64,000 bases of DNA from contig CM030941.1 in NCBI GenBank assembly GCA_018136815.1, forward strand, positions 3,599,035 through 3,663,034, given 5' to 3'. Both the position numbers and the translations under genes were made by a program. This document shows, piece after piece, positions 45,586 to 55,831 of this stretch. The number at the start of each line of letters is the position of its first letter. Within the stretch, counting starts at the first letter, position 1. Source of the stretch: Isochrysis galbana (lineage: Eukaryota > Haptophyta > Isochrysidales > Isochrysidaceae). The notes below the pieces were generated by a model that was not told the origin of the DNA, did no database searches, and saw only the letters and a list, made by a program, of their open reading frames with translations.

Positions 45586-47539
45586 ATGAAGCCAGAGGAG
45601 CGGCTGCTCACGCTGGCGATACCGATCGGCTTCGTCGCCTTCACACTGCCACTGCTGTACACTGACACCAAACATCTATGGGTCGACACGCCTTCCCGGC
45701 AACACGAGGAGGCGACCGTGCCTCCTCCTCCCTCGTGGCAGCAGCACACTCCGGCGGACGACACGCCACACGGCCGCTTCCGGCACGCGGTCAACGCAGG
45801 CGACGTCGACGCTGCTGCCGCGCTGGTGCAGGAGCACGGTGACTCTCTGATCAATGAGGAGATCTTTCACGGCAATACCCCCCTCTTCGAGGCGGCGCGC
45901 GCGGGGCAGGCTGATATGGTGCGCTGGCTGGTTGAGCATGGCGCGGCCGTTGATGTGCCCAACGAGTGGGGGGACACACCCGTGAACGAGGCGGCGACGA
46001 TGGGCCACTTCGAAATCGTTTGGTATCTCGCGGAGCACGGTGCAGACCTTCACCGCAGGCAGGAGTCCATGCACACCGGTGTCCTGCTCGCTGCTGTCCG
46101 GCACCACTCTCTTGATGCGCTCTCCAAGCTCAAGGCTCGTGGGGTCGACCTGGACACGCGGCACTGGGGCGGCAACACTGCGCTTCACGACGCGGCCAAG
46201 AGCGGTGAGCTGAAGCTCGTGGATTGGCTCGTTGCGAATGGCGCGTCTATCGACGCCGCCAACGATATGGGCGCAACGCCTCTTAGCGATGCCGCGATGA
46301 TGGGCCACTTTGATGTGGTGTGGAGCCTCATCCATGCGGGTGCCTCGCTCAAGGATGAGAAGCAGCAGAGCACTCTCGCCCTCTCCGCCGTGCGCCATTC
46401 TAAGCTGGACCTCCTCACGCACCTGCACGAAGCCGGCATGGCGGTGGATGTTGCAGATGCCCATGGAGCAACTCCGCTAACCGAGGCCTGCCGCCACGGC
46501 AATGTGGCTGCAGCTGAGTGGCTACTTCAGCACGGTGCCAACGCGTCCGCCGCCAACGCGTACGGCGAGTCGCCTGTCGGTCTTGCAGCTTACGGGGGTC
46601 ACTTCGAGCTGATGTGGCGCCTCCATGAAATGGGGGCTCCGCTCGATGTCAGCGTCGATGGCGGCTCGACGCCGCTCATGTCTGCCGTGTACTTCGAGAA
46701 GGAATCAGAAGTCAAACAATTGCTAGCCAAGGGGCTTGATGCCGACTATGCGACGGCCCGGGGGGACTCGCCGCTCTCGATTGCCGCCTCCAAAGGTAAT
46801 TCTCGCCTCGCAAAGCTGCTGGTAGAGCACGGCGCAACGCTCGGCCCTCGCGGAAAGCGTGGCGACACGCCTCTGCATCGTGCGGCTCGCTTCCGGAGGT
46901 TTGAGACGGCTTTTTTCCTTGTGAAGGAGGCTAAGGCGCCTGTGGACACTTTGAATAGGAAGGGCGACACGCCATTACTCGAGGCGGCACGCGCAGGGTC
47001 GACGCAGGTGAAACCGCCTTTTCTTGAGCATTGCCCATCTCAGCGGGTACTCTCGTGCTGTTATCAGGGAGGGGATCAATTGATGGCCGCCTCGCTCAAC
47101 ACAGCCGCACCTACTTGCATATGCACGTCTTTCATCCAGCGCTCGTACAAAAGGCCCGCCCTTGCGAGGGGCGTTCGAGTCTTTTTAGTCTGACTGTCTC
47201 ATGCCACCCTCCGCACGTTCCCACGCGTAGATTGTGGAGCTTCTCATTCAAAATGGTGCGGACATCAATCACCGCAACCCGCAGGGGATGACCCCGTTTC
47301 TCGAGGCGGCAGATTCAGCGGCGCTGCGCACCTTGCAAGCGCTACACCGCGCAGGTGCTGATATTCACGCTACTGATGAGCACGGTGACGGCGCCCTCGA
47401 GATTGCACGATGGGGACATGATGTCGAACGGGTGCGGGACTGGTTGCACACTATCGGTCTCAAAACTGCTCCAACCCATGTGGAAGGGAGAGAGGAAGGG
47501 GTGCATGACTCACACGAGAACCCAAAATATCATGATTGA
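45586..47539 (+). CDS. Membrane-anchored ankyrin-repeat protein
   Basis: Exons 45586-47007 and 47231-47539 join in phase to give 576 residues. Residues about 7-25 (LLTLAIPIGFVAFTLPLLY) form one hydrophobic segment, a likely signal anchor. From about residue 65 to the end lie roughly a dozen ankyrin repeats, shown by recurrent GNTPLFEAARAGQADMVRWL, GDTPVNEAATMGHFEIVWYL, GATPLSDAAMMGHFDVVWSL and GDTPLLEAARAG. Repeats alternate between two types, one with A-A-x-x-G-H-F-E/D-x-x-W and one with A-V-R-H-x-x-L-D. The intron falls inside a repeat. The repeats should bind a protein partner; which one cannot be told. Start chosen as the first ATG, just before the anchor. Confidence 0.87.
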
Positions 47540-47807
47540 TATGAGCGTAGAGGCGACGTTTCCGATGAGGGCGAGGGTTTCTCTGCCCTGTAGGATAGGT
47601 GCTGTAGGCCGGGTAAGCTCTTGTCGAGTCATCTAGGCAAGGGTCGAAAGCAGACTTCGGATCAACTGGTCCTTCGCATCAGGGTGAGCTAGATTAGAGA
47701 TGAGGGACGGAGGCGGTAGCACGTTGTCGGGGGTAACCTGCATAAGTGGGGGAACCATCAACAATAAATTGATGGGGCGACCGCCTACACGGCGCGCGAT
47801 CCACCTG

Positions 47808-47815
47808 CTCTACAT
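47808..47815. repeat. Target-site duplication, left copy (CTCTACAT)
   Basis: Identical to 48299-48306; the two copies flank the inverted termini with no extra bases. Confidence 0.88.
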
Positions 47816-48298
47816 CATAGATGCTCCATTAGGCTGATGTTAGGTCCTGATATCATGATATTAGGTCCTCTAGACCTGATGACCTGATGGCTTGATATAA
47901 GGTCATGACGTGGTCAGGCGACTATAAATATAATTGACAATTAAATTCTCTTGTAGTAGTAGTCGTACACTTGGCGCGAAAAACAGCGGGGGAAAGGGGG
48001 GATGGGTGGTTCTCGCCCCTAATGAGGGCATGAGGGGATGAGGGGAGTCAAGATTGTGAGGAGGGGCGTCCCCTCCACCCCTCCATGGCGACCAAACATA
48101 GAAGCAAGATTAGCGTCTGAGGGTATAATTAATGATCAATGATCAGCAATGCAGAAGTATAAGTAAGCTATTTTTTTGATATTCCACTACTATACTTATA
48201 ATATCGCGTAACAACCTGATATTAGGCTGAGAATAGGACCTGATATCATGCTAAGGGAGCCGAAACCTGCTGACCTGATACCTAACGGAGCATCTATG
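47816..48298. mobile_element. 483-bp inverted-repeat (MITE-like) DNA element
   Basis: The left end reads CATAGATGCTCCATTAGG (47816-47833). The right end reads CCTAACGGAGCATCTATG (48281-48298), its reverse complement with one mismatch. Immediately outside both ends is the same 8-mer CTCTACAT (47808-47815 and 48299-48306), a perfect target-site duplication. There is no transposase frame, so it is a non-autonomous element. An 8-bp duplication is typical of hAT and some other cut-and-paste families. Inside it lies a reversed fragment of the GC-rich 'C' repeat (about 47990-48110). Confidence 0.9.
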
Positions 48299-48306
48299 CT
48301 CTACAT
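48299..48306. repeat. Target-site duplication, right copy (CTCTACAT)
   Basis: Identical to 47808-47815, directly abutting the right terminus of the inverted-repeat element. Confidence 0.88.
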
Positions 48307-51189
48307 GGCTACTATAACTGAGTTTTTACTTAGTTCGCCACATGGGACATGGGGGAGGCGCCCCGTGCACTCCTCCCGGGCTCCAATTCCCCCGCCTTTG
48401 CGCCCTCCGGGGGGCCGTCGTCGGTCACTCTCAGCTCTCAGCCTCTGTCTCTTGGCATGAGCTGAGCATTCACACCCTGACCCAGACCCCCAGTGGGCGC
48501 GGGTCAGGAGACGCACTGCCGCCGCCGCCGCCCTCATTGGGCTTCAAAATCAAGCTTGGTCTCCACTGAAGGTCGAAAAGAACCCATGCCAAAGAGCATT
48601 TCATCTCGTGGGAGCAATTTCTAGGGAGCTCATCATGAGCCTCAAATCGTTTCCTCAGGTGTTTGCGGCAATTCGTAGGACAACGCCGTTTTTTGCCGGG
48701 AAGGCTTCCGCGAGTGGCAAATAACTCATAATGCTTTGAGAATGGTGTCTTGAGCCTCTAGGAGGACTCAATGAGGGCAATGAGATGAACACAGAAACCA
48801 AATCCTAGCTCCCCATTCCTAGATTGAACCGTGTCTTCATAGTTCACAACGTCGTCCTACATTATAGGACTCGTCCTATAAAGCTGGGTACCTTTATTTA
48901 TCCGATTACGACAGACACAGACAGAGCCTGCGAGCACCAGCGCCATGCCGCGGCGAGGTGAAGCCCTCTTGCCCCCGGGCTCGCAGCCATTGCCATCCCC
49001 ATGCCTGCCCGAGCAAATGCGCGACGCGCGAGCTACGGGCTCGCGTTTGCGCCGCTCGCTCAGCTCGCCGCCCATGTGAAAGAATGCTGCAGGATGATGG
49101 CATGGAGGCCAAGTACACCAAGGACCACATCTACGCGATGGCAAGTCGCCCGGAGCGAGAGCCACGGCAAGTGGCGCGGCAGGCTGCTGCGACTACAAGC
49201 CGATCGGCCCCTGGGCAACAGTCGATCGCTGCGGCATTTGGCCTGGCCAACACTGGAGTGATTGGCGCAGCGAGCAACAAGCAACCTGGCTCCTTTGGGT
49301 CAAGATTGCCCGAAAGGAGGAAACCTGGAATCTAGACCTGACAAACAGGATAGAAGGAACGAAACGAGAACTCGAATTCTAGATCGCTAGGGACGAACCC
49401 TACCAACCTAGATGTACCTGAGCTTCACCGTGTGGCCGCACGGCGAAGGACCTGGAAATAAGAGCCTGAGCCTGGAAATCGCATCATCTAGGATGAGTGC
49501 GACATTGGTGCCTTCCTGTCGGTGGTCTGTTGCTCAGTGGTGGAGAGGGGGGTCAGTGCGAGCGAGGGCCAGTGCATGCGAGTGCGTGCGGCGCGCGGCG
49601 CGCGCTCGGCGAGGGTCTGGGCCAGAGTGATGTCAGCTCAGCCCCTGCCAACAGGCAGGGGCTGAGGTTGAGTGTGCAGGCCCACCCAGGGGGTGTCTGC
49701 GAGAGAGAGGGAGAGGGAGGGAGAGGGAGAGGGCGAGGGAGAGGGAGAGCGGCGGTGGGAGCGAGGCCTATCTCAAAATGTCTAAGTGTGTATGTACGAG
49801 ATGTGTGACGGTGTGATTGTGTGGTAGGTGTAGAATCATATATCATATCGACATTTTCATAGTAACCAGCGCACGCTATGTGTATGTAAACAATATACTA
49901 CTACACCTAATAATTTGTGCTGCAGATTACACACACGCCGCCGATCTACGTACGACTACGTCAGAGACAAAGCTCCGCCGACCGCCGCTACTACCCTTAG
50001 TACTGGTAGTAGGCCAAAACTGCTACTATGTTACATACATAGTAGTAGTGCTCGAGTGCTACTATGTTACATAGTAGTAGCTCCAGTGCGGGGTTGGTAG
50101 CCTTGGTAATATAGTACCAAGCTACTATATTCACAGCCTTAAAATACCGCGAGGGCATGCTAGCGGTATTTATAGCGCACAATTGGATATTTTTCTGGAT
50201 ATTTGGGTAAATTACAGTATATTTTGTGGATATTTTTGCTGGATATTTGGGTCCGATTTTGTGGATATTTCTGCCAAGGCCTTAGTCGGGTCGAGGTCTC
50301 TAGTAAAAAAAAAAGATCTGAAGGTTTAGGGCTACACACCTATTGCTAGACAGCGCATACTATTGCTACTGAACATCAGCCAGCGCCCTTATCTCCCTTC
50401 TCTCCGCCCCCTCGCCTTCCCCCCCTCGTTCCTTTGTCTTTGGTGTCGGGGGTGCGGCCCTGGTACACGACCTAGGGCCCGGCTTTGGGTGTGGGTTCCG
50501 GGCCGGCCTTTTGGATTTATGTTATTGGTTGGGTAAAGGTTCGAGGTCTCTAGTAGCTAGTAGCCAGGTAGCCGCGTGCGCGCGATGTGAGGAGCTGGGT
50601 GGGCTGCGCAGGCAACGACGCCAGAGGGTTAGAGGGTGGTCGGATTGTCGGCGGCCCCACACGGCGGCCTGCATCCGGCTGGAATCAAGAATCAAATACC
50701 ACATGCAGCTTAGATAATAAGGAACCGACCCCCCCGCGGGCGCGACCGCAAATTCTTACGTAGAGCACGATCGCGCGTGACGGAGGGGGGGAGCAGGAGC
50801 AAGGAGGGCGAATCGCGAACCCAACCCTTATTAATAGTTAAAATTAAAAAGCTCCTGTTTGCTGACCGCCCTACATCTTCAACTTCAAAGGATGTTGACT
50901 CCATTTGAATGTTGTTCTCTTTATTTCAAGTCTCCTCATATTTGCATGACTTGAAACTCATCATAAGCAAATTTGAAACTCACCATAAGCAAATTCCAGG
51001 CAAGGAGCCCATTCAAGCCTCAGAGAACAAGTCATATCCAGGACTTGTCGACTCCGTGCCGACGTGCTTTTCTAGATATTCCCTCTTCCAGCCGTCAGTC
51101 GGGGTAGGGTGATACGCTACGGCGAGCGTGTCCTCGCTGCCATCCCACCATGAGAGCTCTATGAAGCACAACGGCTTGCAGCCTCTCTT

Positions 51190-51238
51190 GTCAACTCTTG
51201 ACGTCCACGGCGATATACCGCTTGAGCCACTGACGCAC
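51190..51238 (-). pseudogene. Relic of a duplicated esterase 3' end
   Basis: The minus strand reads VRQWLKRYIAVDVKS then stop, against VREWLKRYVSAEAKS then stop at 51294-51340. The two are direct repeats about 103 bases apart. This is the remnant of a tandem copy or a local duplication. Confidence 0.7.
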
Positions 51239-51293
51239 CCCATAACGGGAGCGCTACAAGGTACAACCCACAACGGTTCGCCACCAGCTCTCG

Positions 51294-51992
51294 TCAACTC
51301 TTGGCTTCCGCAGAGACATACCGCTTCAGCCACTCACGGACGTGACTAGCCACAAGCGGGGATATCTCGTGCCCGCAATCCGGATCTTCAACGTACTCGA
51401 AGTTAGCGTGCGGCATCCACGACGTGAACAGCCGGGAGTTTTCTCTGCCAACAGCTACGACAGTCACCAAATCGTCCGCTCCGTGTGATGCAAAGATAGG
51501 TAAGTTTTTGAGCTGTGCTGCGTCGGCGAGCCGAGAGTTGAGAGGGGTCCCCTTCTGCAACAACTCAGGAAACAAGCGGCCTGAAAGCGCCATGCCGCCG
51601 GCAATGAGCGCAGGACGCGCCCAGCGACTCAATAAGGTCGTCCATACCATGGTCGCACCCTGTGAAAAGCCGAGCAGGAAGACTCGTTGGGGATCCGTTC
51701 CGAATATGTCTGGCGCGGTCTGTATGAACGAGAGCACTTTATCGGATGAGGCCGCGACAGTCTCCTCCAACGCGACCTTCTCGGGCGCCGCCGAGTAGCC
51801 CTCGAACCAGCGGAAGCCTCCAAACGGAGCCTGCAGAGGCGCGCGAAGCGAGACAACAACGACGTCGGGAGGTGCCAGCTGGCCGACGGCATTGAGCAGT
51901 CCGTGCTCATTGTCTCCCGTCCCATGAAGAAGTAATAGGAGCGCCGGTGCTGCGCTACAAGTGGCGGCGGCCGGGCGGATTGCGTGGCGCAT
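51294..51992 (-). CDS. Phospholipase/carboxylesterase-family alpha/beta hydrolase
   Basis: A 232-residue open frame from the ATG at 51992; a GTG lies nine codons further upstream. It fits the Abhydrolase_2 (YpfH / acyl-protein thioesterase-like) family. LLLLLHGTGDNEHGLL is the oxyanion region, FLLGFSQGATMVW the nucleophile elbow with Ser about 110, FASHGADDLV supplies the acidic residue (Asp about 173), and EDPDCGHEIS the catalytic His about 208. The C-terminus (HVREWLKRYVS) is the usual last helix. No signal peptide is clear. It should cleave small carboxyl- or thioesters; the substrate is open. The last 50 bases have a diverged direct repeat at 51190-51238. Confidence 0.85.
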   Translation of the reverse strand: MRHAIRPAAATCSAAPALLLLLHGTGDNEHGLLNAVGQLAPPDVVVVSLRAPLQAPFGGFRWFEGYSAAPEKVALEETVAASSDKVLSFIQTAPDIFGTDPQRVFLLGFSQGATMVWTTLLSRWARPALIAGGMALSGRLFPELLQKGTPLNSRLADAAQLKNLPIFASHGADDLVTVVAVGRENSRLFTSWMPHANFEYVEDPDCGHEISPLVASHVREWLKRYVSAEAKS

Positions 51993-53633
51993 CGGCAGCG
52001 GCAGGGTGGCGCTCGACACCGCACAGTAAGAATCAACTAGAATAGATCCTCTCCCCTCCCACGGTCGTCTCTGTCGGCCTAGTGGCCGCGGTCTTCTTCC
52101 TCCTCTCCACTTGCTACTTTCGCCTCCCTTGGCTCATCGATCAGCGCCGGATCTGGCACTGTCAGAGAAAGGAGGAGGGCCGCGAGGGCAGCCTCAACGC
52201 GGAGGCTCGTCAGCCACGCGTGGACGGCCACGTCGGTGAGCTGGTCTTGGTCTTGGTTCTCGATGCCGAGTTCGAGTGACGAGTCCAACCAGCGACGCCG
52301 TAATCGCGCGCGACGCGCCCCCATGCCCAAGCCGCGTCGGAATCGGCAGCGGCGGCGCCCCAGAGCACGCGCGCTAACGTCCGCCGTTGGAGGCCCGGAG
52401 AGTCCAACTTCGAAGCGAGCCCGGGCGTGCTCATGTGCTCATCGAGGACCGGTACCGGTACACACCGCCTGCCACTGGAGACTCCAACACCCAGCCCCTA
52501 GGTAGAGCACAAGGGGACGTGCCGCAAGGCAGGTGGAGGGGGGATAAGGGAAGCGGGCGAGGCTACATAGGCGGTTAGCGGGGTCGCGCGCGCGGCGAGA
52601 ATATTAAGAAGTTTTTTTTTCAAGCCACAGGGGGCCGCGCTGCGGCCTCCCTGTGATATAAATAACGTTATCGTCCTCCTCTCCCTCTCTGGCCTCCGCC
52701 GGCGGACGTTAGCGCGCGTGCTTTCGGGCGCCGCGACGGCCGATTTCGACGCGGCTTGGGGGCGCGTCGCGCGCGAATGGCGTCGCTGGCTGGGCGGCAC
52801 CTGAGTATATGGGGCCTGGCTCGGGCCGGACACAGGGCTGAGTGAGGAACGAGAACGAACGGTCTCGCAGCGCGCCCTGCGTCGTTTTGAATTCGGGCTC
52901 TCCGAGATAGAGTATTACGGCCTGTTCATTTGCCGTTTTTACACCGTTAGAAGTTATACAATAGCCAATATTGTTTGACCGCCCTAGCTCTGCATCCAGC
53001 AGAACCTAGAACGCCAGTGGCCAGTGAGCCACTATGTCGAGCACACTGGCGTCATACCGTCGGCCACTGCCTGTACGACGCCGTGGGCGGCTTCCTCCTC
53101 ATCCTCTGGGTCGCACAAAGGGCACATCAACGTTGACGATGTGGCCTTCGTGCCGCGCTTCACACCTGCAGGACGTACACAGGACACGGGACACAGGCTC
53201 TGCGACGGCCTCAGGCGTAGCAGTGCCGCCGACAGGGATCCACCCAAGCGGCCTTGGGCCGGGGTAGACACGAGAGGCTACGGTACGAGGTCCTGACGAA
53301 GCTAAGGACACTGAACCACGCACACTAAACCAAACAGGGCGAAAACTAACCACACTTGGACGGACGGCCAAGCGTCGGCACCAGGGCAATTCAGCAACGC
53401 GCCGACATGCGACGGAGGAGTCGGCACAACGAGGGCAGACCTCGCTGGGGGAGCTGCGACCGAGGTATAACAGAAGACGGACGACAATCGTGGAACGTTT
53501 GATGACATCAAGAGAAAGTAGGAGAAGAGGCGATATGCCCATCAACGAAACCTTGAGTGAGACCTAGAATAACTCACAGGTTATAAGTAAAAAGTCTGTC
53601 CTCGTATGGAATACGACACCTTTCCGCATCGAC
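51993..53633. other. Intergenic region
   Basis: Retroelement 3'-end copy at 52593-52622 (plus strand), a 38-bp block also found at 63877-63914 (52738-52775), and a TGTTTGACCGCCCTA copy at 52972-52986. Open frames at 53030-53550 on both strands look like low-quality shadows. Confidence 0.55.
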
Positions 53634-54416
53634 ATGCACGAGCCCGATGTAGAGGCCGTCGCACGCCTCGCCATTCGCTCCTTCGAGATGCTCCCATCGG
53701 CCTCCTCGGGCGGCCCCTTCGCTCTCCATCGCATGCTCCTCGACAAGCTCCCCGACTCCCTCTCCTTCCTTCGCACCGACGAACTCCGCAAGCTCTACGA
53801 GGCGGACATCATGGGCGAGCAACCATGCCACATCGACAAGTTGATCGCGCGGATCGCCTTATGGCTGCGCCCCGGGACGCTTGCGCACGCGCCCGCCCCC
53901 TCCCCCTCAGTCTTCGCCGCCGCCACTTCCCCCTTCTCCAACTCCGGCTGCTTCGTCTGCGGCGAGCGCACGTGCTCCGCCCGCATCTGCCCCCGCCGCT
54001 GTCACTCTTGCGGCGAGAAGCTATGTCCTGGCGCACGCGACAAGACGCTGTGCGTCGTGTGCGCCCCCTCCCCACCTTCTCGCCCTCACACCCTCAATGC
54101 CTTGGGCAAGCCAGTGCCCGAACGCGTCTTTGAGCGCCTCGCCCACCTTTGGGCTGAGCGCAATCGCCCGGCCTCCCCGCCCCAAGCTCACACCGCCTCC
54201 ATTGTCGAAGGCGAGGCAACACTCCTCGATCTCGTCGCCACCCTCGAGCTCGAGCACACCGCCCCTCCCTCGGCCGTCGCCCCTCTCTCCGAGCCACCGC
54301 TGCCCCCTCTTTTCGCGGGCTCCTCGGCCGTCGCTGCCGATGTCTTCCCCCCACCTCCTCCCTTCCACTCCGACCTCGATGCATACTCGTCTGCGATCGG
54401 CCCTCTTTGTTCGTAA
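53634..54416 (+). CDS. Hypothetical protein with a Cys cluster
   Basis: A 260-residue frame from the ATG at 53634. The N-terminal 85 residues look folded and helical (VARLAIRSFEMLPSASSGG, LHRMLLDKLPDSLSFLRTDE, LRKLYEADIMGE). Then comes a dense cysteine cluster, CFVCGERTCSARICPRRC followed by HSCGEKLC and LCVVC, which would bind two or more zinc ions. The C-terminus is Pro/Ala-rich. Codon use is very C-rich in third positions, like other genes here. No family is recognised. The Cys cluster, no introns and repeat-rich surroundings allow a transposon-derived gag-like ORF, but a host gene is equally possible. Confidence 0.4.
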   Translation: MHEPDVEAVARLAIRSFEMLPSASSGGPFALHRMLLDKLPDSLSFLRTDELRKLYEADIMGEQPCHIDKLIARIALWLRPGTLAHAPAPSPSVFAAATSPFSNSGCFVCGERTCSARICPRRCHSCGEKLCPGARDKTLCVVCAPSPPSRPHTLNALGKPVPERVFERLAHLWAERNRPASPPQAHTASIVEGEATLLDLVATLELEHTAPPSAVAPLSEPPLPPLFAGSSAVAADVFPPPPPFHSDLDAYSSAIGPLCS

Positions 54417-55831
54417 TCCCGTCCGTCCGTCCGTCCGCCCATGTTGTGCCTCTCCCCCTCACTCGCTCTTTTGCGATGGGTGCCCCCTTCTTGGGTGCTC
54501 CATCGGGGGGGGTGTTGTGGTTAGGGGGAGAGCCGCCCTTTAGGTTTCCCGAAGAGAGGCCCTTTCTCTCTCTTTCTCTCTCGTTTTCCCGCCTTCGCGT
54601 GGTTTTGGTTTCTCCCTTCGGGTTGCATCCTCTCCGTCCGATCGGGATCCTCCGATCCCGATCTTCCTCTCTTCCCCCCGTGTGTTAGGACAGGGGTGAT
54701 CGCTCTCGATCCCCCTCCCTTGTTTTCTCATGTGTGCGCCCCCTTTCTTTCCTTGCGCGCGCCCCGTGTGTTTCCCGCGTTTTCTCTCGTCCCAGAGTTC
54801 CGAGAGTCGCGCCCATGGCCGCACTCCCTGGGGCTCCGGGCGAGCTCTCTCGACCGCCGTCGCCCCAGGCTCGTGCGAGCGGTGCTCCCGACGGTGCCAT
54901 GCCTCCCTCCAGCCCCAGCGCTCCCCGTGCTCAGCCCTCCGTGAGCGCGGTCGCCCCTGGAGAGCCCCACCCTCTGTCTCAACAATCATTAGAGCTCCAG
55001 TCCACAGCCACAGCCACAGCCACTCCACTCCGCCAGTCACACACCCCTTCTATGAATCCTTTCTAACCACCTTATAAAACGAGTATGTACTCTACCAGGA
55101 AGATACGAAAACGAATTCGAAACGACGGGAGAAACGGCCGCTCGCTGCCGGCCCGCCTCGTTTGTCTAAGAGTACTCCCTTTAAATAGAGACGCGCGGGG
55201 GGGGGGGGGGGGGGCGCGGGGCGGCCGACGGGCCAACCGACCACGACCTGGACACACCTCCCTCTCCCTCTCTCTCTCTCTCTCTCCGAGGGCGCGAGAG
55301 GGGGGGAGGGAGGGGGGAGAGGAGGGAGGGAGAGGGGCGAGATCTACTTTAGAAAGGGAGGGAGAGGAGGGAGGGAGAGGGGCGAGATCTACTGCAGGGG
55401 GGAGGAGGGGGAGGAGATCTACTTTGGAAGAGGGGCGGGGGGGGGGGGGGGGCGGACGGCGTGCGCTAGGAAAGACCCCCGGAGAGGAGAGGGGAGAGAG
55501 AGAGAGGGAGAGAAAGAGAGAGGGAGGGAGAGGGAGAGAGAGAGGGGGAGGGAGAGACAGAGAGAGAGAGAGGGAGGGTGGAGAGAGAGGGAGAGGGGGA
55601 GAGAGAGGGAGAGAGAGACGCACACGCACGCACGCACACGTAATATCCACACACGGATTCATTCACACAAGAGAGAGGGAGAAGGGCGAGCGAGAGAGAC
55701 AGCGTACCCCCCCCCTCCCCCTCCCGGCGGGCCACTCTCGACGCACAGGCCTCTGCCACCACCACCCTGGCGACCCAGCCAGCAAGAAACTCTCTTTTTA
55801 ATCAGGGCCAGCTGCATCTCCTCTCCTCTCG
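54417..55831. other. Low-complexity CT/GA-rich intergenic region
   Basis: Dominated by CT-rich sequence (54417-54700), G-runs (55196-55214 and 55438-55452), repeated GGGCGAGATCTACT-containing units of about 50 bases (55330-55430) and a long GAGAGG tract (55490-55620). The open frame at 54734-55066 (Ala/Pro/Ser-rich) is not supported as a gene. Confidence 0.6.

Larger units (their letters stand above)
47540..51293. other. Long intergenic region with mobile and repeated DNA
   Basis: Contains the inverted-repeat element at 47808-48306, GC-rich 'C' repeats at 48310-48520 and 49490-49790, a TAGTAG-rich AT stretch (50030-50110), GGATATTT units (50185-50275), an AATCTTCAGATC-tail family copy (50305-50520, reverse), and GACCGCCCTA at 50864-50873. 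48850-49340 has open frames but no recognisable product. The last part (51190-51238) is a duplicated 3' end of the esterase gene. Confidence 0.6.

Noticed and set aside
45676-46464. Minus-strand 262-codon frame opposite the ankyrin gene
   Set aside because: Shadow of the ankyrin repeats on the other strand.
48958-49335. Plus-strand 125-codon frame with QQSIAAAFGL, similar to a PCNA-binding box
   Set aside because: The resemblance is short and imperfect, the upstream part is shadow-like Arg/Cys-rich sequence, and no start or splice partner is convincing.
50530-50560. GGTTCGAGGTCTC, similar to a tRNA T-arm
   Set aside because: No matching D-arm, anticodon stem or acceptor stem could be built around it.
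54734-55066. Ala/Pro/Ser-rich frame
   Set aside because: Composition follows the CT-rich DNA; no domain and no splice support.
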